From contig CAZZCU010000001.1 in assembly GCA_964652825.1 (NCBI GenBank), positions 62,001 to 126,000 of the forward strand: 64,000 nt of DNA, in the 5' to 3' direction. Positions 7,904 to 17,125 of this stretch are shown piece by piece. The stretch is from CAZZCU01 sp964652825 (GTDB taxonomy: Bacteria > Bdellovibrionota_B > Oligoflexia > Oligoflexales > CAZZCU01). How positions within the stretch are numbered: position 1 is the stretch's first letter; each line of letters begins with the position of its first letter. Made by a program: the position numbers and the translations under genes. The notes under the pieces are model-generated. The model did not search any database. It had not been told where the DNA came from and saw only the letters and a list, made by a program, of their open reading frames with translations.

Positions 7904-8878
7904 ATGCGGCGCTACACGCTGGTCATCATTCCTGACGATGCCAAAGCCACCAAACAGGTGACGGTGCCTCGTTTTATCTTTAAAATCGGGGCATTAGCTT
8001 CTTTTTTGTTGGCTACGGGCTTTGGCTTCCTGTTTGTGGACTATTGGGAGCTCCGCCAGATTCGTCATTCCTATGATCAAATCTCTTCAGAAAACGCGGG
8101 GTTAAAAGGCGAAGCACGACGCCTGATGGCCAGCCTGGAGTCGGTAAAACAGGGCCTGAATCGCGTTAAGGATTACAGTGAAAAGCTCGGTGAAATCACA
8201 AGCTTAAAGGTCCAACAAGTCAGCAAGAAAACTGGTATCGGTCCTTTATCCCGCGAAGAATACAAAGTCGCCATGCGCAACGCCGGCAGCGGCGGAACCC
8301 TTTCGACCACCGATTACCTACCCATGGGTGTCAACCCTGATAGTCTAGTGTTTCGGCCGGTTTTTGATCGCCTAATGACTCTAGAGGTAGAAGCCAATCA
8401 GCAGGCCATCGAACTGCAACAACTCCTGTCACAAGTAAGCCAGCAACGCTCGTTGCTGATGTCGGTACCATCCATCGCACCAGTGCGCGGCTGGATCACC
8501 AGTGGCTATGGTCGCCGGATTTCGCCTTTTACCGGCGAAAGCTCTCTGCACCAAGGTATTGACCTGGCGTCACCCGTTGGTACGCCAATATATGCTCCCG
8601 CTGATGGCGTGGTGATTTTTGTCGGCGCCAAAGAGGGCTACGGTAATTTTATTATGATCGCGCACGGCTATGGCATCATTTCACGTTATGGACACAATGC
8701 CGAGAACCTGGTCCAAATCGGGCAACGCATTAAGCGCGGCGAGCAAATTGCGACCGTTGGTATGACCGGCCAAACCACCGGCCCCCATCTTCATTACGAA
8801 GTCGTGCTTAACGGCATGACTGCTAATCCACAGAAATTTATCCTCGACCAGCTCCCGGCCTCGTACTCGTTTCACTAA
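7904..8878 (+). CDS. M23 family metallopeptidase (membrane-anchored, LytM domain)
   Basis: 324 residues from ATG 7904, with a TTAAGGAAA ribosome-binding site. A short cytoplasmic start is followed by one membrane helix (about residues 27-46) and a coiled-coil section (about 50-110). A LytM/M23 domain lies in the last 125 residues, with the zinc motif HQGIDLA, the core GTPIYAPADGVVIFVG, and the catalytic HLHYEV. The residues look complete, so an active glycyl or DD-endopeptidase acting on peptidoglycan is likely. NlpD/EnvC-type degenerate activators usually lose these residues. Periplasmic, anchored in the inner membrane. Confidence 0.9.
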   Translation: MRRYTLVIIPDDAKATKQVTVPRFIFKIGALASFLLATGFGFLFVDYWELRQIRHSYDQISSENAGLKGEARRLMASLESVKQGLNRVKDYSEKLGEITSLKVQQVSKKTGIGPLSREEYKVAMRNAGSGGTLSTTDYLPMGVNPDSLVFRPVFDRLMTLEVEANQQAIELQQLLSQVSQQRSLLMSVPSIAPVRGWITSGYGRRISPFTGESSLHQGIDLASPVGTPIYAPADGVVIFVGAKEGYGNFIMIAHGYGIISRYGHNAENLVQIGQRIKRGEQIATVGMTGQTTGPHLHYEVVLNGMTANPQKFILDQLPASYSFH

Positions 8879-8913
8879 AAGCGATCGCCATTGGCTATCT
8901 TCCTTTGTCTTCG

Positions 8914-8954
8914 CACTGTAGCCCTTAATTAATTGGGATTTCGGTGCTACAGTG
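8914..8954. repeat. Inverted repeat upstream of secA
   Basis: CACTGTAGC (8914-8922) and GCTACAGTG (8946-8954) are perfect 9-base complements. They enclose a second near-palindrome, CCCTTAATTAATTGGG. No T-run follows, so a canonical terminator is unlikely. It lies 36 bases after the M23 gene and about 100 bases before the secA start, in the secA leader or promoter region. Confidence 0.5.
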
Positions 8955-9051
8955 ACCGGTGCATATTTTGGCAATTCCGCACAGAGCCACCGCTTGGTAG
9001 GATTTGTGGCTGGATTTGATTGTTCTTTTATCGTCATTAGAAGAGTTAATT

Positions 9052-11709
9052 ATGATAGTGAATTTCGCCAAAAAACTATTCGGCACCAAAAATGATCGCG
9101 AGATCAAACGCATTCAACCCTTTATCGAGCGTATCAACGCCCTCGAAGCGGATATGCAAAAACTCAATGATGCCGACCTGGCGAACCAAACCGTTAAATT
9201 AAAGGAACGCGTAGCTAACGGCCAGCCACTGATTGAGGTCGCTCCCGAAGCTTTTGCCACCGTGCGTGAAGCCAGTCGACGGATCACGGGCATGCGTCAT
9301 TTCGATGTGCAATTGATCGGCGGCTTCGTCCTGCAGGAAGGCAAGATCGCCGAAATGAAAACCGGCGAGGGCAAAACGCTGACCGCTACCTTGCCAACAT
9401 ATCTGCACGCCTTAACCGGCAAGGGTGCTCACGTTATCACCGTTAACGATTATCTGGCACGGCGGGATGCGGAATGGATGGGAAAGATATACGGTGCTTT
9501 GGGCATGCGCACCGGCTTGATCGTTCACGGCTTAAACGATACACAACGACGCGAAGCCTACGCATCTGACATTACCTACGGCACCAATAACGAATTCGGC
9601 TTTGACTACCTGCGCGATAACATGAAAACCGAATTACAGCGTCTGGTGCAGCGCGGTCATAATTTTGCGATTGTCGACGAAGTCGACTCCATTTTGATCG
9701 ACGAGGCACGAACGCCGCTGATCATTTCCGGACCAACCGAAGCCAATACCGAGCTTTACGCGGTCGTCAATGCAACGATCCCCGGATTACAAAAAGACAG
9801 CGATTATCTGATCGATGAAAAGTCGCGCAATGTCTCGCTGACCGAAGACGGCATCAGCAAGCTGGAAAAACGCTTACGCATTGATAATTTGTACGATCCC
9901 AAAAACATCGATCATCTGCATCATGTGCAACAAGCGATTAAAGCCCACTTCATCTTTAAAAAGGACGTGGACTATGTCGTACGCGAAAACAAAGTCGTCA
10001 TTGTTGATGAGTTTACCGGCCGCCTGATGCCAGGTCGTCGTTATAGTGACGGCCTGCACGGGGCACTCGAAGCCAAAGAGCATCTGGAGGTCGAAAGCGA
10101 GAATCAGACCCTGGCAACCATCACTTTCCAGAACTTCTTCCGTATGTATTCGACATTGTCTGGCATGACGGGAACGGCTGACACGGAAGCCGTAGAGTTC
10201 CAGAAAATTTACAACCTGGCCGTCATCTGTATCCCAACCAATCGCAACCTGATCCGTTTGGATCGTGACGATATTATTTATCGTACTGCGCGCGAAAAAT
10301 TTAATATCATCGCCGATGAAATCGCCGAGCGCCAAAAAAAGGGGCAGCCGGTTTTAGTCGGTACAGTGAGTGTGGAAAAATCCGAGCTACTGTCTACTTT
10401 GTTGCATAAGCGCGGCACGCCACACGAAGTACTCAACGCTAAAAACCATGCCCGAGAAGCTCAGATCATCGAGCAGGCTGGGCAAAAGGGCCATATCACA
10501 ATCTCAACTAACATGGCCGGCCGGGGAACGGATATCGTACTTGGGCCCGGTGTGAAAGATCTTGGCGGGTTGTGCGTCATCGGTACCGAGCGTCACGATT
10601 CGCGCCGCATCGACAACCAATTGCGTGGTCGCTCCGGCCGGCAAGGTGACCCCGGTGAAACCAAATTCTTCTTGTCACTCGAAGATGATTTGATGCGTAT
10701 CTTTGCTTCGGATCGCTTGTCAGCGATCATGGGGCGACTTGGCATGAAGGAAAATGAAGCGATCATCTCGCCGATGGTTACCCGCGCCATTGAAAAGGCG
10801 CAAAAGCGCGTCGAAGAACAAAACTTCAGCAGCCGTAAGCATTTGCTGGAATATGACGATGTCATGAATCAGCAGCGTCAGGTGATCTACGGACGCCGGC
10901 GCCAGGTTCTTGAGGGAACGGTCGAGCTGGACTTTTTTAGTCGCACGATCAAAATTCTGGCAGAAAATGTTTTAGCACGTCTATCGCCGGAGTCGACCGG
11001 TCAACAAGCGTGGGATTTGGCACAAGCCGAAGCCGAGCTGCAGCGAGAGTTCAATGTCCCCGTCCATCTACAGACGCTGGGACCAGAGGGCGAACCTAGC
11101 CTGGAATTGTACGCCGATCTCGCCGCGGAACAACTGAGCAAAGCCTACGAAGAAAAACGCGGCAAAGTTAATCCGGACATTATGCGTAGGATCGAATGCT
11201 TTATTTATCTGCAAATCATCGACGCGGCGTGGAAGGATCACCTGCTGGGGATGGACCATCTGAAAGACAGCGTTAGCTTGCGTGGCTATGGCCAGCGCGA
11301 TCCATTGCAGGAATACAAGCGGGAGGCTTTTAGTCTGTTTGAAGCCACCATGAATCGCATCGAAGACGAAACAACCCTAACGCTTCTGCGCATGTCGCCT
11401 CCAGAAGTCGTGCCAGAACCCGCACATTCGGAACTAGACGAATCGCAACTGACGTTTAAACATGCGGACGCGGGGTCGGGCATTCCGGCTGGTGGCGGCA
11501 ACCGGGCGCCGACACATAGCAATAACGTTGGCGAAGATGGTATGATTTATCATGGGCAACGCGGCGACCAACGCCCGGCGCCACAAACGCAGCCGTTCAA
11601 ACGGCAAGAAGGAAAAGTCGGACGCAATGACTTATGTCCGTGTGGTTCCGGCAAAAAGTACAAAAAATGTCACGGAGCCGCTGGCGCCGGCATGCACGCT
11701 GAATCTTAG
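9052..11709 (+). CDS. secA: Preprotein translocase motor subunit SecA
   Basis: 885 residues from ATG 9052, with AAGAG at good spacing; a longer in-frame opening from 9004 has no ribosome-binding site and no family match. Visible landmarks are MKTGEGKTLTATLP (Walker A), the NDYLARRDAEWM preprotein segment, VDEVDSILIDEARTPLIISG (DEAD-type Walker B), TNMAGRGTDIVLGPGV and QLRGRSGRQGDPG (motor domain 2), and a helical scaffold. The C-terminal zinc-binding tail CPCGSGKKYKKCH, which contacts SecB and lipids, is present. It drives post-translational export through SecYEG. YajC, another translocon subunit, is encoded at 25257-25604. Confidence 0.98.
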   Translation: MIVNFAKKLFGTKNDREIKRIQPFIERINALEADMQKLNDADLANQTVKLKERVANGQPLIEVAPEAFATVREASRRITGMRHFDVQLIGGFVLQEGKIAEMKTGEGKTLTATLPTYLHALTGKGAHVITVNDYLARRDAEWMGKIYGALGMRTGLIVHGLNDTQRREAYASDITYGTNNEFGFDYLRDNMKTELQRLVQRGHNFAIVDEVDSILIDEARTPLIISGPTEANTELYAVVNATIPGLQKDSDYLIDEKSRNVSLTEDGISKLEKRLRIDNLYDPKNIDHLHHVQQAIKAHFIFKKDVDYVVRENKVVIVDEFTGRLMPGRRYSDGLHGALEAKEHLEVESENQTLATITFQNFFRMYSTLSGMTGTADTEAVEFQKIYNLAVICIPTNRNLIRLDRDDIIYRTAREKFNIIADEIAERQKKGQPVLVGTVSVEKSELLSTLLHKRGTPHEVLNAKNHAREAQIIEQAGQKGHITISTNMAGRGTDIVLGPGVKDLGGLCVIGTERHDSRRIDNQLRGRSGRQGDPGETKFFLSLEDDLMRIFASDRLSAIMGRLGMKENEAIISPMVTRAIEKAQKRVEEQNFSSRKHLLEYDDVMNQQRQVIYGRRRQVLEGTVELDFFSRTIKILAENVLARLSPESTGQQAWDLAQAEAELQREFNVPVHLQTLGPEGEPSLELYADLAAEQLSKAYEEKRGKVNPDIMRRIECFIYLQIIDAAWKDHLLGMDHLKDSVSLRGYGQRDPLQEYKREAFSLFEATMNRIEDETTLTLLRMSPPEVVPEPAHSELDESQLTFKHADAGSGIPAGGGNRAPTHSNNVGEDGMIYHGQRGDQRPAPQTQPFKRQEGKVGRNDLCPCGSGKKYKKCHGAAGAGMHAES

Positions 11710-11720
11710 CAAAGGTAAAC

Positions 11721-12251
11721 ATGAATCGCCTGCTTGAGTTAAATATCGGTGATGAGTCCGAAGTTGTCACAAGGATTTTAGTCGATGTCCATCAGGCGAT
11801 TGATGCTAACTTTGAACATGCCGCGGCACCGCCGCGACGTTTCACCAAAACAACTTTCAGCGATCAACTGGAAGACACCAACCTGAATCAATTGCCCGGA
11901 TATGAGCAGCAACCGGAGAACGATGTTGCCGTTACCAAAGAAAAAATGGTGCGATTGGATCAGTCACCACCTGAGAAAACCGACGAGCCACGCCCGCTGG
12001 CAGCCGCGGCAAAAGGCCACGAACAACAAGATGGTTTATTCTTCAGCCATCTGACATCCGTCGTACCGAATGCTGATACCGGACCGAACCAAAACCTTCA
12101 CCCTGATCAATACACGGATTTGCAAAGAATCGGACGACCTAAGTCAAAATATCTCAAAATCCTGGTGCTGATATTATTAGTTATGACGCTGATCGGTCTG
12201 GCGGCACTGTGGCTAGCAACAAATCTTAAATTACCAGACGCCTATCAGTAG
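11721..12251 (+). CDS. Hypothetical protein with one C-terminal membrane helix
   Basis: 176 residues, not recognised. ATG 11721 follows an AAAGG site, 11 bases after the secA stop, so it is probably co-transcribed with secA. The first 140 residues are polar, rich in E, Q, P and D, and look largely disordered. A basic KSKYLK patch precedes one strong hydrophobic helix (about residues 146-168) and a short tail, the layout of a tail-anchored inner-membrane protein. Its position after secA is the only hint of function. Confidence 0.6.
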   Translation: MNRLLELNIGDESEVVTRILVDVHQAIDANFEHAAAPPRRFTKTTFSDQLEDTNLNQLPGYEQQPENDVAVTKEKMVRLDQSPPEKTDEPRPLAAAAKGHEQQDGLFFSHLTSVVPNADTGPNQNLHPDQYTDLQRIGRPKSKYLKILVLILLVMTLIGLAALWLATNLKLPDAYQ

Positions 12252-12254
12252 AAT

Positions 12255-12989
12255 CTAACTCTCGACTTCACGACCTTCCGCGGCACTCAATTGCAACGCA
12301 AAAACATCGGCCAACGCCGCCTCTGCAGCATCCATAATCCGCACTACTTGATCCTTGCTAAATGAGGCCCGCTCACCTGTTCCTTGAATCTCAAGAATCT
12401 TACCGGATTGTGTCATCACCACATTCATATCCAAATCAGCGCTGCTATCTTCTTCGTAATTCAGATCCACCAAAATCTCATCGCGACACAAGCCAACGGA
12501 TACCGCGGCCACTACATCGCGCATGGGATTAATCTTGAGACGACCGCCGCGCAGAAGCTTGTTAACAGCCATCTGCAACGCAACAAAGGCTCCGGTGACC
12601 GCAGTCGTGCGTGTTCCACCATCCGCCTGCAATACGTCACAGTCGATCGTGAACGTCATATCGGGACACTTGTACAAATCAATCGCACCACGCAGGGATC
12701 TACCAATCAGCCGCTGAATTTCCTGCGTTCGTCCCGAAGGATGCGGTCGCTCGCGCCGCATTCTTCCGGCCGTCGCGGACGGCAACATAGAATATTCCGC
12801 TGTCAACCAACCTTGTGGAGGAGTCGCATTCCGCAAAAACGGTGGCACCGTATTCTCCACGCAAACCGTGCACAAAACTCTAGTCTCGCCGGCTTCAATC
12901 AAAACGCTACCATCGGCATGTTTCGTAAAATTGGGAATTATGCGTAACGGACGTATTTGTGTTGTTACTCGACCATCATTGCGTAGCAT
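12255..12989 (-). CDS. rph: Ribonuclease PH
   Basis: 244 residues if started at the ATG read at 12989, where AAGGA is well spaced; an ATG three codons upstream is too close to that site. Family features: the opening RNDGRVTTQIRPL, GETRVLCTVCVE, PPFL and GWLTAEYSMLPSAT, RRERPHPSGRTQEIQRLIGRSLR (phosphate and RNA binding), and ILVDLNYEEDSSADLDMNVV (metal-binding acidic residues). It trims tRNA 3' ends phosphorolytically. It converges on the secA transcription unit with only 3 bases between stops. Confidence 0.95.
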   Translation of the reverse strand: MLRNDGRVTTQIRPLRIIPNFTKHADGSVLIEAGETRVLCTVCVENTVPPFLRNATPPQGWLTAEYSMLPSATAGRMRRERPHPSGRTQEIQRLIGRSLRGAIDLYKCPDMTFTIDCDVLQADGGTRTTAVTGAFVALQMAVNKLLRGGRLKINPMRDVVAAVSVGLCRDEILVDLNYEEDSSADLDMNVVMTQSGKILEIQGTGERASFSKDQVVRIMDAAEAALADVFALQLSAAEGREVES

Positions 12990-13202
12990 AGCGTTCATTT
13001 CCTTACTGCTAGTGGCGCTTGGACTCTAGACCGGGCCCTTCTTTTAACTGGAAGTGGCTTTGGGATCAAGGGGTTTGATTTTATTGGTTTTTATCCGGGG
13101 TTTTTTCCATAAAACAACCCATTGCCGTTAAGGATCGCCTACGGAACTCCGATTAGAACGTATCGAGAATCGATGACTTTGCTGCTTTAGGAGCAAAAAC
13201 CG

Positions 13203-13430
13203 ATGGCTGACTTGCGTAAAGCCCGCATGGTTTCCATGCGCATGACCGAAAAACAATATAAACGCATCAATGATATGGCTGATCGCATCAAGCAATCCAC
13301 CGGTTTTCGCATCACGCGTGCGTCCATTATGCTGAAGCTCATGGAACTCGGCCTGTCCAAATTTGAGCAGGAATTTCCCGAAGCCAAACTGGAAAAGCTG
13401 ACCAAACCAGACGATGTCAGTGGATTTTAA
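13203..13430 (+). CDS. Small ribbon-helix-helix-like putative DNA-binding protein
   Basis: 75 residues from ATG 13203, with a perfect AGGAG ten bases upstream (13189-13193). The sequence begins basic (ADLRKARMVSMRM), giving a possible strand. It continues TEKQYKRINDMADRIKQ as a first helix and ITRASIMLKLMELGLSKF as a second, the length and pattern of an RHH/CopG-type dimer. There is no toxin gene beside it; the neighbours are rph and purF, both on the other strand. The 213 bases upstream (12990-13202) must hold its promoter and that of rph. The RHH call is pattern-based only. Confidence 0.6.
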   Translation: MADLRKARMVSMRMTEKQYKRINDMADRIKQSTGFRITRASIMLKLMELGLSKFEQEFPEAKLEKLTKPDDVSGF

Positions 13431-13471
13431 TTAGGGGAATTCGGGTTCAGTCGTGTGTCCCCAAATTAAAA
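13425..13471. terminator. Inverted repeat spanning the two convergent stop codons (possible bidirectional terminator)
   Basis: TTTTAATTAGGGGA (13425-13438) pairs with TCCCCAAATTAAAA (13458-13471) with one mismatch. The first arm contains the TAA of the RHH-like gene and the second arm abuts the TAA of purF. A 19-base loop separates them. There is no separate U-run beyond the stem, so termination strength is uncertain. Confidence 0.5.
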
Positions 13472-14893
13472 TTAGCACCCAGCTCTAAGACCGGGTCCCT
13501 CTTTATCCGTCGGCTGCACGGGAATCTCGGTGCAAACATCTTCCGGATACTTACCGCTGAAACAACCAAAGCAATACTTGCCGGCGGCATTATCGCCCAA
13601 GGCCCGCTGCAGCGCGCCTAAACTCAAAAACGCCAACGAATCCGAGCCAATGAAGGTCCGCATCTGCTCGACATTTTTTTGCGCGGCCAGCAACTTGCCA
13701 CGCTCAGGAGTATCGACGCCAAAAAAACATGAATGCGTGATCGGCGGTGAGCCTATACGCATATGAATTTCTTTGGCGCCCGCGTTTCGCAATATGCGAA
13801 TAATTTTCGCCGACGTCGTACCACGTACAATCGAATCATCAATGACAATCACGCGCTTATCTTTGAGCACGGAGTGCACGGGATTTAGTTTTAGTTTTAC
13901 ACCAAAATCGCGAATTGCCTGCGTCGGTTCAATGAAGGTACGCCCGACATAATGATTACGCACCAGACCAGTCTCCAGAGGCAACTGGCACTCTTCAGCA
14001 TAACCCATGGCCATTGGTGTTCCCGAGTCAGGAACAGCAATGACGACATCGGCAGATACATGCGCTTCCTTCGCCAACTCCGCACCGATTCGTTTGCGTA
14101 CCGCGTACATCTCCTGACCAAAGATACGACTATCAGGACGCGCAAAATAAATCGGCTCGAAGGAACAAAAGCCACCTTTATGCTGCTCAGTGGGAAAAGA
14201 CGCCTGCATTTTATCGCCAACAAATTCAATCAATTCGCCTGGCGCAACTTCGCGTTCAAATTTGGCATCCAAAAGATCCAAAGCACAGGTCTCGCTAGCC
14301 ACGATCCAAGCCGTGCCGCGTCTGCCTATGACCAACGGCCGAAAACCAAATGGATCACGCAGCGCAAACAGTCGATCCGGCGTGGAGATAATCAGTGAAT
14401 AGGCGCCCTTTACCTGGCGCATAACCTCGGCAATGCGTTCGCTCAAGCTTTTGGCCCGACTACGCGCCAACAAATGCATGAAGACTTCCGTATCGGAGGT
14501 ACTGTGAAAAATACTGCCTCCGGCTTCGAGCTCCGCACGTAAATTTTTTGCATTGGTCAAATTGCCGTTATGTGCGATCGCCAACGGTCCAAGCGAGGAA
14601 TTAAAGGAAAACGGCTGAATATTCTGAACGGATTTGCCGCCCTGCGTCGAATAACGGACATGGCCGACACCATTGCTGCCGGGCAGTTTGTCCAAAACAT
14701 CTTTAGTAATGCCATCGGCAACCAGACCAAAAGTTTTGTGAGCAAACGTCTGGCCACGCTCATCAAACGTCACAATACCGCAAGCTTCTTGGCCACGGTG
14801 TTGTAATGCGTACAGTCCAAGATAAATCAGATTTGCCGCCTCGGGATCTCCCAACACGCCAACTACGCCACATTCTTCATGAAGTTCAAACAT
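13472..14893 (-). CDS. purF: Amidophosphoribosyltransferase
   Basis: 473 residues. A short propeptide (MFELHEE) precedes the catalytic cysteine in CGVVGVLG, as in the self-processing Bacillus-type enzyme. The glutaminase domain shows YALQHRGQEACGI, GHVRYSTQG and AHNGNL. The PRPP-binding part shows VIVIDDSIVRGTTS, and there are cysteines in CFFGVDTPER and YCFGCFSG suited to a 4Fe-4S cluster. It catalyses the committed step of purine synthesis. It is the last gene of the sdhCAB-purSQLF series, 12 bases after purL. Confidence 0.97.
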   Translation of the reverse strand: MFELHEECGVVGVLGDPEAANLIYLGLYALQHRGQEACGIVTFDERGQTFAHKTFGLVADGITKDVLDKLPGSNGVGHVRYSTQGGKSVQNIQPFSFNSSLGPLAIAHNGNLTNAKNLRAELEAGGSIFHSTSDTEVFMHLLARSRAKSLSERIAEVMRQVKGAYSLIISTPDRLFALRDPFGFRPLVIGRRGTAWIVASETCALDLLDAKFEREVAPGELIEFVGDKMQASFPTEQHKGGFCSFEPIYFARPDSRIFGQEMYAVRKRIGAELAKEAHVSADVVIAVPDSGTPMAMGYAEECQLPLETGLVRNHYVGRTFIEPTQAIRDFGVKLKLNPVHSVLKDKRVIVIDDSIVRGTTSAKIIRILRNAGAKEIHMRIGSPPITHSCFFGVDTPERGKLLAAQKNVEQMRTFIGSDSLAFLSLGALQRALGDNAAGKYCFGCFSGKYPEDVCTEIPVQPTDKEGPGLRAGC

Positions 14894-14905
14894 TATCTTC
14901 CACGT

Positions 14906-17125
14906 TTAAGTGAGTGAAGCTTGTCCAATCAAGATCAGTTCAAGTTCAGAAAAATTTTCGGCTATTGCCCGCAGTTTTTGTGCCTGAGTCGAGGTTTCCG
15001 TCGCCAAAATATAAGCACCCGAACCTTCGCCAAACCAAACATCACTTTCCCGCAACTGATCAGAAAGCAAACCCGATAAATTTAATTCATAGGATAATTC
15101 ATACAATCGGCACATGCGTGCCACACACGTGGCGATACCGCCATCCGCGACATCGCGAGCCGCGGCCAATAAAGAATTCTTGCTGGCCTCCCGCAAAACC
15201 TTCGCCAGACTTTTTTCTGCTACCCAGGCGATCGGCGGCAAATCCTCAGAGCGACGGATAGGATCGATCATTTTTGCCACTAACGAACCAACGAACGAAA
15301 AATGCCGTGCGCTCGGCACCAACAACCAAAGCTGCGCCTTTTTATCGAGAACGGCAGGCACCACCCGTCGAACATCTTCAATGCGACCGACCATACCAAT
15401 CATAGGTGTAGGATAAATGCTTTGTCCGTCGGTTTCATTGTAAAGACTGACATTGCCGCTCACCACGGCGATACCCAGTTGCTCGCAGGCTTCACTGATG
15501 CCATCGATACCAGCCGAAAAATCAGCCATAACCTCAGGATCTTCGGGGTTACCGTAGTTCATGCAATCGGTGATCGCGATCGGCTCGCCACCGGTGGCCG
15601 CAATCATGCGCGCGGATTTTAGCACGGCATATGCGGCGCCTAACTCGGCGTCCGCGGCACAATATCTTTCATTGCAACTCGTAGCTATCGCCAAGCCCAA
15701 ATGCGGCGCCCCTTGATGCCATTCCGAGCGCAGCCAGATGACCGCCGCACCTTCTTCGCGCGGACCAAGCACGGTGCGATTGCCGATATGCTGATCATAT
15801 TGCGTATAAATATCCGTTTTTGGACCGGTATCTGTTAACAACTCCGCCAGAGCGCGATCGAATCCGCGCATCTTTATCCATTCATCACAAGCCCTCGCCA
15901 CCTGAGCAGCATCGCTGCACGCGGTACGCAGGCGTTGCGGACGATCGTAGAGTGGTGCTTCCTCCGTCAACGGCAACACCGGCACATCAATATGCAACAC
16001 GTCATCAAAGCTCATCTGCATACGCCCGGTAGCGGTCACAACACCAATGACCGCATGCGCAAGTTCCCATTTACTTAACACTTTCGCAAGTGCCGGCCAC
16101 TTCTCTGGCTCAACGACCATCAACATGCGCTCTTGCGATTCCGATAACAATAATTCGTACGCCGTCATCGCCTGCGCGCGCACCGGAATTTTATTAAGAT
16201 CAATATACAAACCATTGCCAGCACGACCCGCCATCTCAAACGACGACGACGTCAAGCCTGCGGCGCCCATATCCTGCAAGCCCACCACCAAGCCGGCTTC
16301 AAGCACTTCCAGGGTCGCTTCGATCAACAGTTTTTCGGCGAACGGATCGCCAACTTGAATCGTACTACGCTCTTGACTGTCGCTCGTCACAAAACTATCC
16401 GAAGCCATGGTGGCACCATGAATACCATCGCGTCCCGTTGCCGAACCGACGTACACCACGAGATTACCTGGTCCGCTGGCAAAACCCTTAAAGATACGAT
16501 CTTCGTGAATCATGCCCACGGTCATTGCATTGACCAGGCAATTACCATCATAAGTTTTATCGAAAGAAATATTGCCGCCCACCGTTGGTACGCCGACACA
16601 ATTACCGTAGTCCCCAATACCCTGCACCGCGTGCGTGTAAATATAATTTGTCCGTGGGTGCTCGCGATCGCCAAAACGCAAACAATTTAAATTCGCAATC
16701 GGTCGCGCGCCCATGCAAAAAACATCACGCAAAATCCCACCAACACCGGTCGCCGCACCCTGATACGGTTCGATATAACTTGGATGATTGTGACTTTCCA
16801 TTTTGAATGCCACGCAGAGTTTATCCTGCAAGCGAACAACACCGGCATTCTCACCGGGTCCGACAACAACATTCGATCCCTTGGTGGGCAAACGCTTCAA
16901 ATGAATACGCGAAGACTTATAGCTACAATGCTCGCTCCACATCGCCGAAAAAATGCCTAGCTCCGACAAACTTGGTGTTCTGCCAACGGCCGTCTTTATG
17001 CGTGCGTACTCTGCATCGTTGATTTTGTGTTTTTTCAAAAGCCGGCGCAGCACATCACTATCATGCTCGGCAATCGGCTCCGCTCTGGACATCTTGGTTG
17101 GATCAGCAAAATGCTCGCCACTCAT
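14906..17125 (-). CDS. purL: Phosphoribosylformylglycinamidine synthase subunit PurL
   Basis: 739 residues, the length of the small PurL used with separate PurS and PurQ. The ATG read at 17125 overlaps the purQ stop as ATGA. Key segments are FSAMWSEHCSYKSSR, GPGENAGVVRLQD, KMESHNHPSYIEPYQGAATGVGGI with the catalytic His, DMGAAGLTSSSFEMA, and DCMNYGNPEDPEVM in the second ATPase-like half. It converts FGAR to FGAM using ATP and ammonia supplied by PurQ. Confidence 0.97.
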   Translation of the reverse strand: MSGEHFADPTKMSRAEPIAEHDSDVLRRLLKKHKINDAEYARIKTAVGRTPSLSELGIFSAMWSEHCSYKSSRIHLKRLPTKGSNVVVGPGENAGVVRLQDKLCVAFKMESHNHPSYIEPYQGAATGVGGILRDVFCMGARPIANLNCLRFGDREHPRTNYIYTHAVQGIGDYGNCVGVPTVGGNISFDKTYDGNCLVNAMTVGMIHEDRIFKGFASGPGNLVVYVGSATGRDGIHGATMASDSFVTSDSQERSTIQVGDPFAEKLLIEATLEVLEAGLVVGLQDMGAAGLTSSSFEMAGRAGNGLYIDLNKIPVRAQAMTAYELLLSESQERMLMVVEPEKWPALAKVLSKWELAHAVIGVVTATGRMQMSFDDVLHIDVPVLPLTEEAPLYDRPQRLRTACSDAAQVARACDEWIKMRGFDRALAELLTDTGPKTDIYTQYDQHIGNRTVLGPREEGAAVIWLRSEWHQGAPHLGLAIATSCNERYCAADAELGAAYAVLKSARMIAATGGEPIAITDCMNYGNPEDPEVMADFSAGIDGISEACEQLGIAVVSGNVSLYNETDGQSIYPTPMIGMVGRIEDVRRVVPAVLDKKAQLWLLVPSARHFSFVGSLVAKMIDPIRRSEDLPPIAWVAEKSLAKVLREASKNSLLAAARDVADGGIATCVARMCRLYELSYELNLSGLLSDQLRESDVWFGEGSGAYILATETSTQAQKLRAIAENFSELELILIGQASLT

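Noticed and set aside
11552..11737. Open frame overlapping the secA 3' end
   Set aside because: It is an alternative frame of the SecA zinc tail with no independent start signal.
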